Shown here piece after piece: positions 32,997 to 47,303 of a stretch of DNA of 64,000 nt (positions within the stretch are counted from its first letter, which is position 1; every line of letters starts with the position of its first letter). Location: the NCBI RefSeq assembly GCF_003626575.1, contig NZ_RBDY01000013.1:62001-126000 (forward strand), read 5' to 3'. Origin of the DNA: Streptomyces radicis (GTDB lineage Bacteria; Actinomycetota; Actinomycetes; Streptomycetales; Streptomycetaceae). The notes under the pieces were generated by a model. That model made no database searches. It saw nothing but the letters and a program-made list of their open reading frames with translations, and was not told the DNA's origin. Both the position numbers and the translations under genes were made by a program.

Positions 32997-33467
32997 CTAC
33001 CAGCGGTAGTGCGCGAAGGCCTTGTTGGACTCGGCCATCTTGTGGGTGTCCTCACGCTTCTTCACGGAGGCACCGAGCCCGTTGGAGGCATCGAGCAGCT
33101 CGTTCATCAACCGCTCGGTCATGGTCTTCTCGCGACGGGCACGGGAGTAGCCCACGAGCCAGCGCAGGGCGAGGGTCGAGGAACGACCCGGGCGGACCTC
33201 GACCGGCACCTGGTACGTCGCGCCACCGACGCGGCGAGAGCGGACCTCGAGGGTCGGCTTGACGTTCTCCAGCGCGCGCTTGAGCGTGATGACCGGGTCG
33301 TTGCCGGTCTTGTCCCGCAGACCCTCCATGGCGCCGTAGACGATGCGCTCGGCGGTGGAGCGCTTGCCGTTCAGCAGCACCTTGTTGATGAGGGAGGTCA
33401 CCAGAGGAGAGCCGTACACCGGGTCGATGTGCACGGGACGCTTCGGGGCTGGGCCCTTACGAGGCAT
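32997..33467 (-). CDS. rpsG: 30S ribosomal protein S7
   Basis: A 156-residue S7, the 16S 3'-domain primary binder near the E site; in E. coli it represses the str operon. MPRKGPAPKRPVHIDPVYGSPLVTSLINKVLLNGKRSTAERIVYGAM and the C-terminal MAESNKAFAHYRW are conserved. Its ATG is two bases after the rpsL stop. Confidence 0.98.
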   Translation of the reverse strand: MPRKGPAPKRPVHIDPVYGSPLVTSLINKVLLNGKRSTAERIVYGAMEGLRDKTGNDPVITLKRALENVKPTLEVRSRRVGGATYQVPVEVRPGRSSTLALRWLVGYSRARREKTMTERLMNELLDASNGLGASVKKREDTHKMAESNKAFAHYRW

Positions 33468-33469
33468 GC

Positions 33470-33841
33470 TTACTTCTCCTTCTTGGCGCCGTAACGGCTG
33501 CGGGCCTGCTTGCGGTTCTTGACGCCCTGGGTGTCCAGGGAGCCACGGATGATCTTGTAGCGAACACCCGGCAGGTCCTTCACACGGCCACCGCGCACCA
33601 GCACGATGGAGTGCTCCTGAAGGTTGTGGTTCTCACCCGGGATGTAGGCCGTGACCTCGATCCCGTTGCTCAGCCGCACACGGGCGACCTTGCGCAGGGC
33701 GGAGTTCGGCTTCTTCGGGGTGGTGGTGAACACACGCGTGCAGACGCCGCGCCGCTGAGGGGAGCCCTCGAGCGCCGGCGTCTTGTTCTTCTCGACCTTG
33801 TCCTGCCGGCCCTTACGGACCAGCTGCTGGATCGTTGGCAC
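33470..33841 (-). CDS. rpsL: 30S ribosomal protein S12
   Basis: A 123-residue S12 of the decoding centre. Lys43 (TTPKKPNSA) and Lys88 (GGRVKDLPGVR) are the wild-type residues at the two classic streptomycin-resistance positions, so this gene gives no streptomycin resistance. The start is GTG at 33841 with GGAGAAATC upstream. First gene of the str operon. Confidence 0.98.
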   Translation of the reverse strand: MPTIQQLVRKGRQDKVEKNKTPALEGSPQRRGVCTRVFTTTPKKPNSALRKVARVRLSNGIEVTAYIPGENHNLQEHSIVLVRGGRVKDLPGVRYKIIRGSLDTQGVKNRKQARSRYGAKKEK

Positions 33842-33895
33842 GATTTCTCCGGTTTCTCTGTGCCGATCTCAATAAAGCTAACCTGGGCCACAGCA

Positions 33896-33920
33896 CCGAC
33901 CCACGCGGTCGGGCGTGTCG
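33896..33920 (-). promoter_or_regulatory. str-operon leader hairpin element, copy 2 of 2
   Basis: Identical over 25 bases to 18394-18418 in the S10 leader; hairpin CCGACC-GCGTG-GGTCGG on the transcribed strand. It lies 55-79 bases before rpsL and ~100 bases after the predicted start site. Confidence 0.6.
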
Positions 33921-34027
33921 AAGACTCCACGGTCCAGCTGCCACGCGCGTGCGGGGAGCGGATGCAGATCCCGGAGTTCCTGTCTGCGGCTGAAAGAGCG
34001 CAGGGAACACCCCAGGCACAAGGTCAG

Positions 34028-34056
34028 AGCGTACCTACCCCACGGGCTGGGGTCAA
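34028..34056 (-). promoter_or_regulatory. Predicted rpsL (str operon) promoter
   Basis: Minus-strand TTGACC (34051-34056), 17-base spacer, TACGCT (34028-34033): a close match to the principal-sigma consensus. It would give a leader of ~180 bases. It sits just beyond the rpoC terminator. Confidence 0.75.
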
Positions 34057-34077
34057 AACGCGTTCTCTCCACGCGAA

Positions 34078-34112
34078 GAGGCGGGCGGATGGGGATCCCA
34101 TCCGCCCGCCTC
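34078..34112 (-). terminator. Terminator after rpoC
   Basis: A perfect 16-bp stem (34078-34093 with 34097-34112) and a 3-base loop, 9 bases after the rpoC stop. It separates rpoBC from the str operon. Confidence 0.85.
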
Positions 34113-34121
34113 GGCGCCGTA

Positions 34122-38042
<3,921 letters not shown>

Positions 38043-38144
38043 TCTCGTCAATCCCTCTCAGGGTCGTGTCAGTCAATGGTCTGTCGGGGTCCGGGGTGGG
38101 GAGGCCGGCCGGGGTGAGAAGCTCGCCCCGGCCGACTCGGCCCG

Positions 38145-41630
<3,486 letters not shown>

Positions 41631-41719
41631 GAGGGGGTCCTTCCGAGGGCTCGGACTCTCTGCGCGCGGACCGGCTCTCCTGGTGACGGGCAGGGAGCAG
41701 CCAGGCAGCGCAAAGGGTC

Positions 41720-41749
41720 AGTGTAGCCACAAGACCCACTGATGTCCAA
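41720..41749 (-). promoter_or_regulatory. Predicted rpoB promoter
   Basis: Minus-strand TTGGAC (41744-41749), 18-base spacer, TACACT (41720-41725), giving a leader of ~85 bases. The -10 context CTTGTGGCTACACTGACC is nearly repeated at the rpsJ promoter. Confidence 0.7.
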
Positions 41750-42088
41750 TGTGCCGGTCAAGCATCGAGGAGCCACCCTCGGTGTTCTTCACGCAGTGCC
41801 CATCGTGCGGTACTTCCCTGCCACTTCGCCGTGCTGCCCTCGGGGTCTGCTCCCGGCCGCCTCGATGGCCGAGGTGCGGACCCGCCTGCCGCATCACTTC
41901 CCGCCCCGCCGTGGATTCATGCCTCGGATCATGGACCGATCTGGCGGCGCGTGAAGGAGAATCGCGCGCCCGGTGCGGTTCGTCAAGGCCCCTGCTCCGT
42001 CGCCACCCGTCAGGGGCGCGACCGGTGAGCGACCGAAGATCACCATACCCCGCACCGCGCGAAGGGCAAGGAGACAGTCGCCACAACG

Positions 42089-42126
42089 TCAGGGGGCGAC
42101 CACCCAAGTGGGTGATCGCCCCCTGA
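42089..42126 (-). terminator. Terminator/attenuator after rplL
   Basis: A 17-bp stem (42089-42105 with 42110-42126) interrupted only by one G.U wobble in the RNA, 4-base loop, 24 bases after the rplL stop. In E. coli partial termination here keeps L7/L12 in excess of polymerase; the same logic is inferred. Confidence 0.8.
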
Positions 42127-42150
42127 GAGCGTCAGCGGTTCAGACCGGTG

Positions 42151-42540
42151 TCACTTGACCTCGACGCCCGCGCCGGCGGCCGCGAGGGACTCCCTGGCCT
42201 TCTCCGCGGCCTCCTTGTTGACCTTCTCGAGGACGGGCTTCGGGGGGTTGTCCACGAGCTCCTTGGCCTCCTTGAGACCCAGCGAGGTCAGCTCGCGCAC
42301 GACCTTGATGACCTGGATCTTCTTCTCGCCCGGGCCGGTGAGGATGACGTCGAACTCGTCCTTCTCCGGCTCGGCCTCGGCGGCGGCCGCGCCACCACCC
42401 TGCGCGGCGGCGGCGACGGCGACCGGGGCGGCGGCCTCGACGTCGAACTTCTCCTCGAACTTCTTCACGAACTCCGAGAGCTCGAGCAGGGTCATCTCCT
42501 CGAACTGCCCGAGCAGCTCTTCCTGGCTGAGCTTCGCCAT
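42151..42540 (-). CDS. rplL: 50S ribosomal protein L7/L12
   Basis: A 129-residue stalk protein. An N-terminal dimerisation domain (MAKLSQEELLGQFEEMTLLELSEFVKKFEE), an Ala/Gly hinge (~38-58) and the factor-binding C-terminal domain (EFDVILTGPGEKKIQVIKVVRELTSLGLKEAKELVD) are clear. It recruits EF-Tu and EF-G. It follows rplJ after 61 bases. Confidence 0.98.
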   Translation of the reverse strand: MAKLSQEELLGQFEEMTLLELSEFVKKFEEKFDVEAAAPVAVAAAAQGGGAAAAEAEPEKDEFDVILTGPGEKKIQVIKVVRELTSLGLKEAKELVDNPPKPVLEKVNKEAAEKARESLAAAGAGVEVK

Positions 42541-42601
42541 GATGGCGGTCCTTCCACGTAAGTCGGCTGGTGCCGGTTGGATATGACGGGCGGGCGGTTG
42601 C

Positions 42602-43147
42602 CTACTCGGCAGGAGCCGGCTCCCCGGCACCGCCCTGCTCCACCTTGCTGCGCAGCGCGTCCGCGGTGCGGACGAACTTCGAGAGCGGGGCCTGGAAGGT
42701 CGCCGCGGCCTTGGCCATGGACGCCTTCATGCCACCGGCCAGCTTGGCGAGCAGCACCTCACGGGACTCGAGGTCCGCGAGCTTGTTGATCTCTTCGGCG
42801 CTGAGCGCCTTCCCGTCGAGCACGCCACCCTTGATGACGAGCGAGGGGTTGTCCTTGGCGAAGTCACGCAGGCCCTTCGCCGCTTCGACCGGGTCGCCGG
42901 TGACGAACGCGACGGCCGTCGAGCCCTTGAAGAACTCGTCGAGGCCGGAGACCCCGGCCTCGTTGGCCGCGATCTTGGTCAGCGTGTTCTTCGCCACACG
43001 GTACTGGGCGTTCTCGCCGAGGGAGCGGCGGAGCTCCTTCAGCTGCGCCACGGTGAGCCCGGTGTACGCGGTGACGACGGCCGCGTTGGAGACCTCGAAC
43101 TTCTCCTTGAGATCCTCGACGGCCGCGCTCTTGTCGGGACGCGCCAT
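42602..43147 (-). CDS. rplJ: 50S ribosomal protein L10
   Basis: A 181-residue stalk base. N-terminal RNA-binding domain: ARPDKSAAVEDLKEKFEVSNAAVVTAYTGLTVAQLKELRRSL; the C-terminal helix that binds L7/L12 dimers is Ala-rich. The ATG at 43147 has GGAAGGAGGG upstream. It is preceded by its own promoter and a long leader with an attenuator-like hairpin, consistent with L10 autoregulation. Confidence 0.97.
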   Translation of the reverse strand: MARPDKSAAVEDLKEKFEVSNAAVVTAYTGLTVAQLKELRRSLGENAQYRVAKNTLTKIAANEAGVSGLDEFFKGSTAVAFVTGDPVEAAKGLRDFAKDNPSLVIKGGVLDGKALSAEEINKLADLESREVLLAKLAGGMKASMAKAAATFQAPLSKFVRTADALRSKVEQGGAGEPAPAE

Positions 43148-43382
43148 AACCTCGGCCCTCCTTCCGGGGTGCTGTGTTCCCGAGTGCTTGGCTCCCGAGA
43201 GATGGGACCGCACGGAAGGTGCCGGACACGGCAAAACGCCCCGGGCGCAGGCGCACTCGGGGCAAGAAACGAACTCTCTCCACGGTCACCTGCGCAGGCC
43301 GTCCGCGTCTGCGGATCCTTCGGCCACCGAACGCTCCTCGCGGAGCACACGGCGGCAACCAGCGGTCTTTGGCTACCGTGCG
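43148..43382 (-). promoter_or_regulatory. rplJ leader RNA with attenuator-like hairpin
   Basis: About 230 bases of leader between the predicted rplJ promoter and rplJ, with no coding frame. Within it, 43238-43263 folds as GCCCC...GGGGC with inner GCGC pairs, followed on the RNA by GUUUUG, which resembles an intrinsic terminator. The position matches the L10 leader known in many bacteria; the exact L10-binding fold was not checked. Confidence 0.5.
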
Positions 43383-43412
43383 AGAGTACGTGACGGGGCG
43401 GGCGGCGGGCAA
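43383..43412 (-). promoter_or_regulatory. Predicted rplJ-rplL promoter
   Basis: Minus-strand TTGCCC (43407-43412), 18-base spacer, TACTCT (43383-43388), 15 bases beyond the lipoprotein gene stop. Confidence 0.6.
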
Positions 43413-43427
43413 ATCGGCCCGCGGGGC

Positions 43428-44342
43428 TCAGCCCTGCGCCATCCCGCTCTCCAGCTGCTCGAGCAGCTCCATGAAGTCCACGACCGTCTCGGCCGGCGGG
43501 GCCTCGGCGGTGACGTCGGCGCCGTAGTCGCTGTACCTGACCTCGTACTCCACGGGCCCCGCGTCGGTGTCGAAGGACTGGTGGATCTGGACCGGGTAGT
43601 CGTGTTCGTCGACCCACACGTCGAGCTCGTAGCTCTCGATCCCCTGGGAGTTCATCGCCTCGACGAGCTGGTCGCGCTCCCCGTCGGTCAGCAGCGCCTC
43701 CGTGCTGCCGTCGCGCTCGATCGCGTCCTCGACGGAGATGGTGCCCTGGTAGCGCGTGGTCCCGACGCCGTCGAGCGTCTCCTCGCCGACCAGCTCGATC
43801 TCGGGGGCCTCGAGGAGCAACGCGAGCTGCTGCGCCGGGTCCTGGTTCGCCGAGTCGAGGCCGAACGACATCGAGTCGGCCACGGTCGGGTCGCCCGTCT
43901 CCTCGGCCAGGGACATGAGGTCCATGGCCATCCAGCTGCGCCCGTCGAACTCGGCCGCGAACTCCTGGCCCATGTCCATGTACATCACGCCGTCGACCCA
44001 GACGACGTCGACCTCCTGGGGCACGGCCGGGTCGGCCGCGAGCGCCTCGCCGGTCATGGTGAGGTCCATCGCGAGCTCGGGGTCCCACGACATGGCGCCC
44101 GACATCTCGACGTTGCCGCCCGCCTGGGCGGGGCTGCTCATCGTGGCCTCGAAGCGGGCCGAGGTGACCTCCCGCGTCGTCTCCGCGGCCGCGGAGACCG
44201 CCTCGAAGGGTGATCCAGCCGAGCGGTCCCCGCCGTTCCCGGAGCTGCCGTCCGTCGTCTCGTCCGAATCGCCGCACGCCGCCGTGCCCGCGAGCAGGGC
44301 GGCCGTCGCGATGCCGAACGCGACCTTCCGTGTGGGACGCAT
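43428..44342 (-). CDS. Putative lipoprotein (LppX/LolA-like fold group)
   Basis: A 304-residue exported lipoprotein. The signal peptide ends in lipobox LAGTAAC with lipidated Cys23. An acidic Ser/Gly linker follows, then repeated beta-strand-like segments (FEATMSSP, VEMSGAMSWDP, VDVVWVDGVMYMDM, YELDVWVDEHDYPVQIHQSF) typical of LppX/LprG-type or outer-membrane-LolA-like lipid-binding folds. A lipoprotein gene sits at this spot between rplA and rplJ in Streptomyces too. Function unknown. Confidence 0.8.
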   Translation of the reverse strand: MRPTRKVAFGIATAALLAGTAACGDSDETTDGSSGNGGDRSAGSPFEAVSAAAETTREVTSARFEATMSSPAQAGGNVEMSGAMSWDPELAMDLTMTGEALAADPAVPQEVDVVWVDGVMYMDMGQEFAAEFDGRSWMAMDLMSLAEETGDPTVADSMSFGLDSANQDPAQQLALLLEAPEIELVGEETLDGVGTTRYQGTISVEDAIERDGSTEALLTDGERDQLVEAMNSQGIESYELDVWVDEHDYPVQIHQSFDTDAGPVEYEVRYSDYGADVTAEAPPAETVVDFMELLEQLESGMAQG

Positions 44343-44470
44343 GTCTCCCGGTCCTTTCGTGGTCCGTCAACGCCTGTGTCGATCTCGTTTCACGCTAACT
44401 CGACCCCCTGACAACGAAAATGCCCGCCCCCGCTCTGTGACAGAACGGGGACGGGCGCGACATCTCCGGC

Positions 44471-45187
44471 TCAGACGCCGGCTTCCTCCGCCAGGAGGTC
44501 ACGCGTGCGGTTGGTGTCGACCGGCACGCCGGGGCCCATCGTGGTGGTGATGGTCGCCTTCTTGAGGTAGCGCCCCTTGGCCGCGGACGGCTTGAGCCTG
44601 AGGATCTCGTCGAGCGCGGCGGCGTAGTTCTCCACCAGCTTGTTCTCGTCGAACGAGACGCGGCCGATGACGAAGTGGAGGTTCGCGTGCTTGTCCACGC
44701 GGAACTCGATCTTGCCGCCCTTGATGTCCGTGACGGCCTTGGCGACATCGGGGGTCACGGTGCCGGTCTTGGGGTTCGGCATGAGACCCCGGGGGCCGAG
44801 CACGCGGCCGAGGCGGCCGACCTTGCCCATCAGGTCGGGGGTGGCCACGACGGCGTCGAAGTCGAGGCGCCCGCCGGCCACCTCGTCGATCAGCTCGTCG
44901 GAGCCGACGATGTCGGCCCCCGCGGCCTCCGCCGCGGCGGCACGGTCACCGGTCGCGAAGACCAGGACCCGGGCGGTCTTGCCGGTGCCGTGCGGCAGGT
45001 TGACGGTGCCGCGGACCATCTGGTCGGCCTTGCGCGGGTCGACACCCAGGCGCATGGCGACCTCGACGGTCGCGTCGAACTTGGTGATCGAGGTGTCCTT
45101 GGCGAGGCGGACGGCCTCGAGCGGTGCGTAGACGCGGGTCCTGTCGACCTTGGCGTCCGCGCCGCGGAGGTTCTTGCTGCGCTTCAC
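44471..45187 (-). CDS. rplA: 50S ribosomal protein L1
   Basis: A 238-residue L1 of the mobile stalk by the E site; often a translational repressor of rplKA. Core FDATVEVAMRLGVDPRKADQMVRGTVNLPHGTGK and LGPRGLMPNPKTGTVT. The start is GTG at 45187 with AGGAG upstream. It lies ~95 bases after rplK. Confidence 0.97.
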   Translation of the reverse strand: MKRSKNLRGADAKVDRTRVYAPLEAVRLAKDTSITKFDATVEVAMRLGVDPRKADQMVRGTVNLPHGTGKTARVLVFATGDRAAAAEAAGADIVGSDELIDEVAGGRLDFDAVVATPDLMGKVGRLGRVLGPRGLMPNPKTGTVTPDVAKAVTDIKGGKIEFRVDKHANLHFVIGRVSFDENKLVENYAAALDEILRLKPSAAKGRYLKKATITTTMGPGVPVDTNRTRDLLAEEAGV

Positions 45188-45282
45188 TGCTGCTCCTACG
45201 GGCGTATCAGGGGAGTCGTGGTCCGGGCCTGCGCGGGCCCTGCCACGGTGGGCTTGCGGTGCGCCGAATCGCGCGTCGCGCG

Positions 45283-45714
45283 TCAGCCCTCGACGGTGAC
45301 GCCCATGGAACGGGCGGTACCGGCGATGATCTTCTCGGCGGCGTCCAGGTCGTTGGCGTTGAGGTCGGGCATCTTGGTGGTGGCGATCTCCCTGACCTGG
45401 GCGCGCGTGATCTTGGCGACCTTGGTCTTGTGGGGCTCGCCCGAGCCCTTCTCCACGCCCGCGGCCTTGAGGATCATCTTCGCGGCCGGCGGGGTCTTGG
45501 TGATGAAGGTGAAGGAACGGTCCTCGTAGACCGTGATCTCCACCGGGATGACCCAGCCGCGCTGCGACTCGGTCGCGGCGTTGTAGGCCTTGCAGAACTC
45601 CATGATGTTCACGCCGTGCTGGCCCAGCGCCGGACCGACAGGCGGCGCGGGGTTGGCCGCGCCGGCCTGGATCTGGAGCTTGATCAGCCCTGTGACTTTC
45701 TTCCTCGGCGGCAT
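45283..45714 (-). CDS. rplK: 50S ribosomal protein L11
   Basis: A 143-residue L11, which binds the GTPase-centre rRNA; it is the thiopeptide (thiostrepton) binding partner and needed for RelA activity. Pro-rich N-terminal AGAANPAPPVGPALGQHGVNIMEFCKAYN and C-terminal EIATTKMPDLNANDLDAAEKIIAGTARSMGV. Start ATG 45714 by homology. Confidence 0.97.
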   Translation of the reverse strand: MPPRKKVTGLIKLQIQAGAANPAPPVGPALGQHGVNIMEFCKAYNAATESQRGWVIPVEITVYEDRSFTFITKTPPAAKMILKAAGVEKGSGEPHKTKVAKITRAQVREIATTKMPDLNANDLDAAEKIIAGTARSMGVTVEG

Positions 45715-45800
45715 GCGCTCGCCCTCCGGGTCCTTCTGGGGGTTGGTGTTCGCCGAACGCGGGGGGCATGTGCCGTGCCCGTCCGCGGGCATACCGCACT

Positions 45801-45845
45801 ACGGTAATGGCTGACATCACCCGGCCCAAATCCGAGCCGGGTGAT
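45801..45845 (-). promoter_or_regulatory. Predicted rplK promoter overlapping a hairpin
   Basis: Minus-strand TTGGGC (45824-45829), 17-base spacer, TACCGT (45801-45806). A 10-bp inverted repeat (ATCACCCGGC 45816-45825 / GCCGGGTGAT 45836-45845) covers the -35 region, so it could be an operator or the base of a second terminator. Confidence 0.5.
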
Positions 45846-45869
45846 CAGGGTTCTCGCGGCGGCGGTACG

Positions 45870-45895
45870 AGGTCCTGTCCGCCCGGACAGGACCT
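45870..45895 (-). terminator. Terminator after nusG
   Basis: An 11-bp stem (45870-45880 with 45885-45895) and 4-base loop, 2 bases after the nusG stop. Confidence 0.7.
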
Positions 45896-45897
45896 AG

Positions 45898-46680
45898 CTA
45901 GTTCTTCTGGATCTGGTCGAAGCTCAGCTCGACCGGGGTTTCGCGGCCGAAGATCTCGACCAGGCCCTTGACCTTCTTCGAGTCGGCGTTGATCTCGTTG
46001 ATCGTCGCCTGGAGGGTCGCGAACGGGCCGTCGGTGACCGTGACCGAGTCGCCGACCTCGAAGTCGAGGACCTGGACCTCGACCTTGCGGCCGCCCGCCT
46101 GGCCGCCGCCCTCGGCCGCGGCCTCCGCGGCCTTCTGCTCGGCCTCGGGGGCCAGCATCTTGACGATCTCGTCGAGCGTCAGGGGGTAGGGGTCGTAGGC
46201 GTTGCCCACGAAGCCGGTGACGCCTGGGGTGTTCCGCACGACGCCCCAGGACTCGTTCGTCAGGTCCATGCGCACCAGGACGTAACTCGGCAGCTTGTTC
46301 TGCTTGATGGTGCGGCGGTCGCCGTTCTTGATCTGGACGACCTCTTCCTGCGGCACCTCGACCTGGAAGATGTAGTCCTCGACGTTCAACGAGACGGCGC
46401 GCTGCTCGAGGTTCGTCTTGACCCGGTTCTCGTAACCGGCGTAGGTGTGCACGACGTACCACTCGCCGGGGAGGACGCGCAGCTCCTCGCGGAGCTGGGC
46501 GATCGGGTCGACCGGCTCGGGCTCGGGCTCCGGCTGCTGCTCCGGCTCCTCCGCCGCCGCCTCCGCCTGATCGACGTCGGTGGCGTCCGCGGTGTCGACC
46601 GCCGCCTCCGCGGTATCGCGGGCGGTCTCCTCCTCGCCCTCGGCGTCGGGCGCGGCGTGGTAAGGATTCGGGTCAGACAC
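45898..46680 (-). CDS. nusG: Transcription termination/antitermination protein NusG
   Basis: A 260-residue NusG. About 70 acidic residues precede the NGN domain (WYVVHTYAGYENRVKTNLEQR, PSYVLVRMDL, VRNTPGVTGFVG); a linker with AEAAAEGGGQAGG leads to the KOW domain (FEVGDSVTVTDGPFATLQATINEI). It couples polymerase to Rho or to ribosome S10. The start is GTG at 46680. Forms an operon with secE. Confidence 0.96.
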   Translation of the reverse strand: MSDPNPYHAAPDAEGEEETARDTAEAAVDTADATDVDQAEAAAEEPEQQPEPEPEPVDPIAQLREELRVLPGEWYVVHTYAGYENRVKTNLEQRAVSLNVEDYIFQVEVPQEEVVQIKNGDRRTIKQNKLPSYVLVRMDLTNESWGVVRNTPGVTGFVGNAYDPYPLTLDEIVKMLAPEAEQKAAEAAAEGGGQAGGRKVEVQVLDFEVGDSVTVTDGPFATLQATINEINADSKKVKGLVEIFGRETPVELSFDQIQKN

Positions 46681-46720
46681 GGTAGCTGCTTCTTCCTGAC
46701 TTTCGGGAGAGGGGAGCGAA

Positions 46721-47002
46721 TCAGCCGAAGACGTACTCGACGGCCCGGCTCATTCCCCAGTCAAGCACGGTCAGGATCAGGATGACGACGACGACGAAGA
46801 CGATCACCGCTGTCGTGTACGTGGACAGCTGGCGCCGCGACGGCCAGACGACCTTGCGCAGCTCCGCGATCACCTGGCGGTAGAACAGCGCGAGACGGCC
46901 GAAGGGCCCCCTCTTGGCGCGCCTACCCCGGCGGCCGGTGCTGCCCTCGCCCCGGGGCTCCCGGGGCTCTGGCGTCTCCACGGAGTCCGTGATCCCAGCC
47001 AC
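46721..47002 (-). CDS. secE: Preprotein translocase subunit SecE
   Basis: A 93-residue single-span SecE. A charged N-terminus is followed by the amphipathic FYRQVIAELRKVVWPSRRQLSTYT signature and one membrane helix (about 63-80). It clamps SecY. The start is GTG at 47002 with GTGAGGA upstream. It lies 70 bases after tRNA-Trp, an arrangement shared with Streptomyces and mycobacteria. Confidence 0.95.
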   Translation of the reverse strand: MAGITDSVETPEPREPRGEGSTGRRGRRAKRGPFGRLALFYRQVIAELRKVVWPSRRQLSTYTTAVIVFVVVVILILTVLDWGMSRAVEYVFG

Positions 47003-47072
47003 TCGTCCTCACCTGATCCCGGTCATGGTCATAAGCCGCCCGGCCACCCGGACGGCTGTTCACTTTGTGTAG

Positions 47073-47145
47073 CAGGGCCGGAGGGACTTGAACCCCCAAC
47101 CGCTGGTTTTGGAGACCAGTGCTCTACCAATTGAGCTACGACCCT
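47073..47145 (-). tRNA. tRNA-Trp (anticodon CCA)
   Basis: A 73-base cloverleaf: acceptor AGGGTCG/CGGCCCT, D-arm GCTC/GAGC, anticodon stem CTGGT/ACCAG with loop CTCCAAA, T-arm GGGGG/CCCTC with TTCAAGT. The 3' CCA is not encoded. Confidence 0.97.
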
Positions 47146-47196
47146 CTGCCGCGTGGTGCCCGACAACGTACCGCATCGGAGGCGCCACCGGTGAGG

Positions 47197-47226
47197 AGTG
47201 TACGTGGTGAATCATCAATCGTCGAA
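47197..47226 (-). promoter_or_regulatory. Predicted tRNA-Trp/secE promoter
   Basis: Minus-strand TTCGAC (47221-47226), 18-base spacer, TACACT (47197-47202), ~50 bases before the tRNA. The aspC-type gene diverges from the same gap. Confidence 0.6.
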
Positions 47227-47303
47227 CGGTTCATGGGTCCACCGCCCGCAACCTCCCGGCAACCCGGGTGCCACGTCAGGGGGCGGTCTGGGACGATGCC
47301 CCC

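Larger units (their letters stand above)
41631..42150 (-). other. rplL-rpoB intergenic region
   Basis: No gene is seen in these 520 bases. They hold the rplL terminator/attenuator hairpin (42089-42126) and the predicted rpoB promoter (41720-41749). The central part (41760-42085) is less GC-rich than the coding sequence around it, and I recognise no other element in it. Confidence 0.6.
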
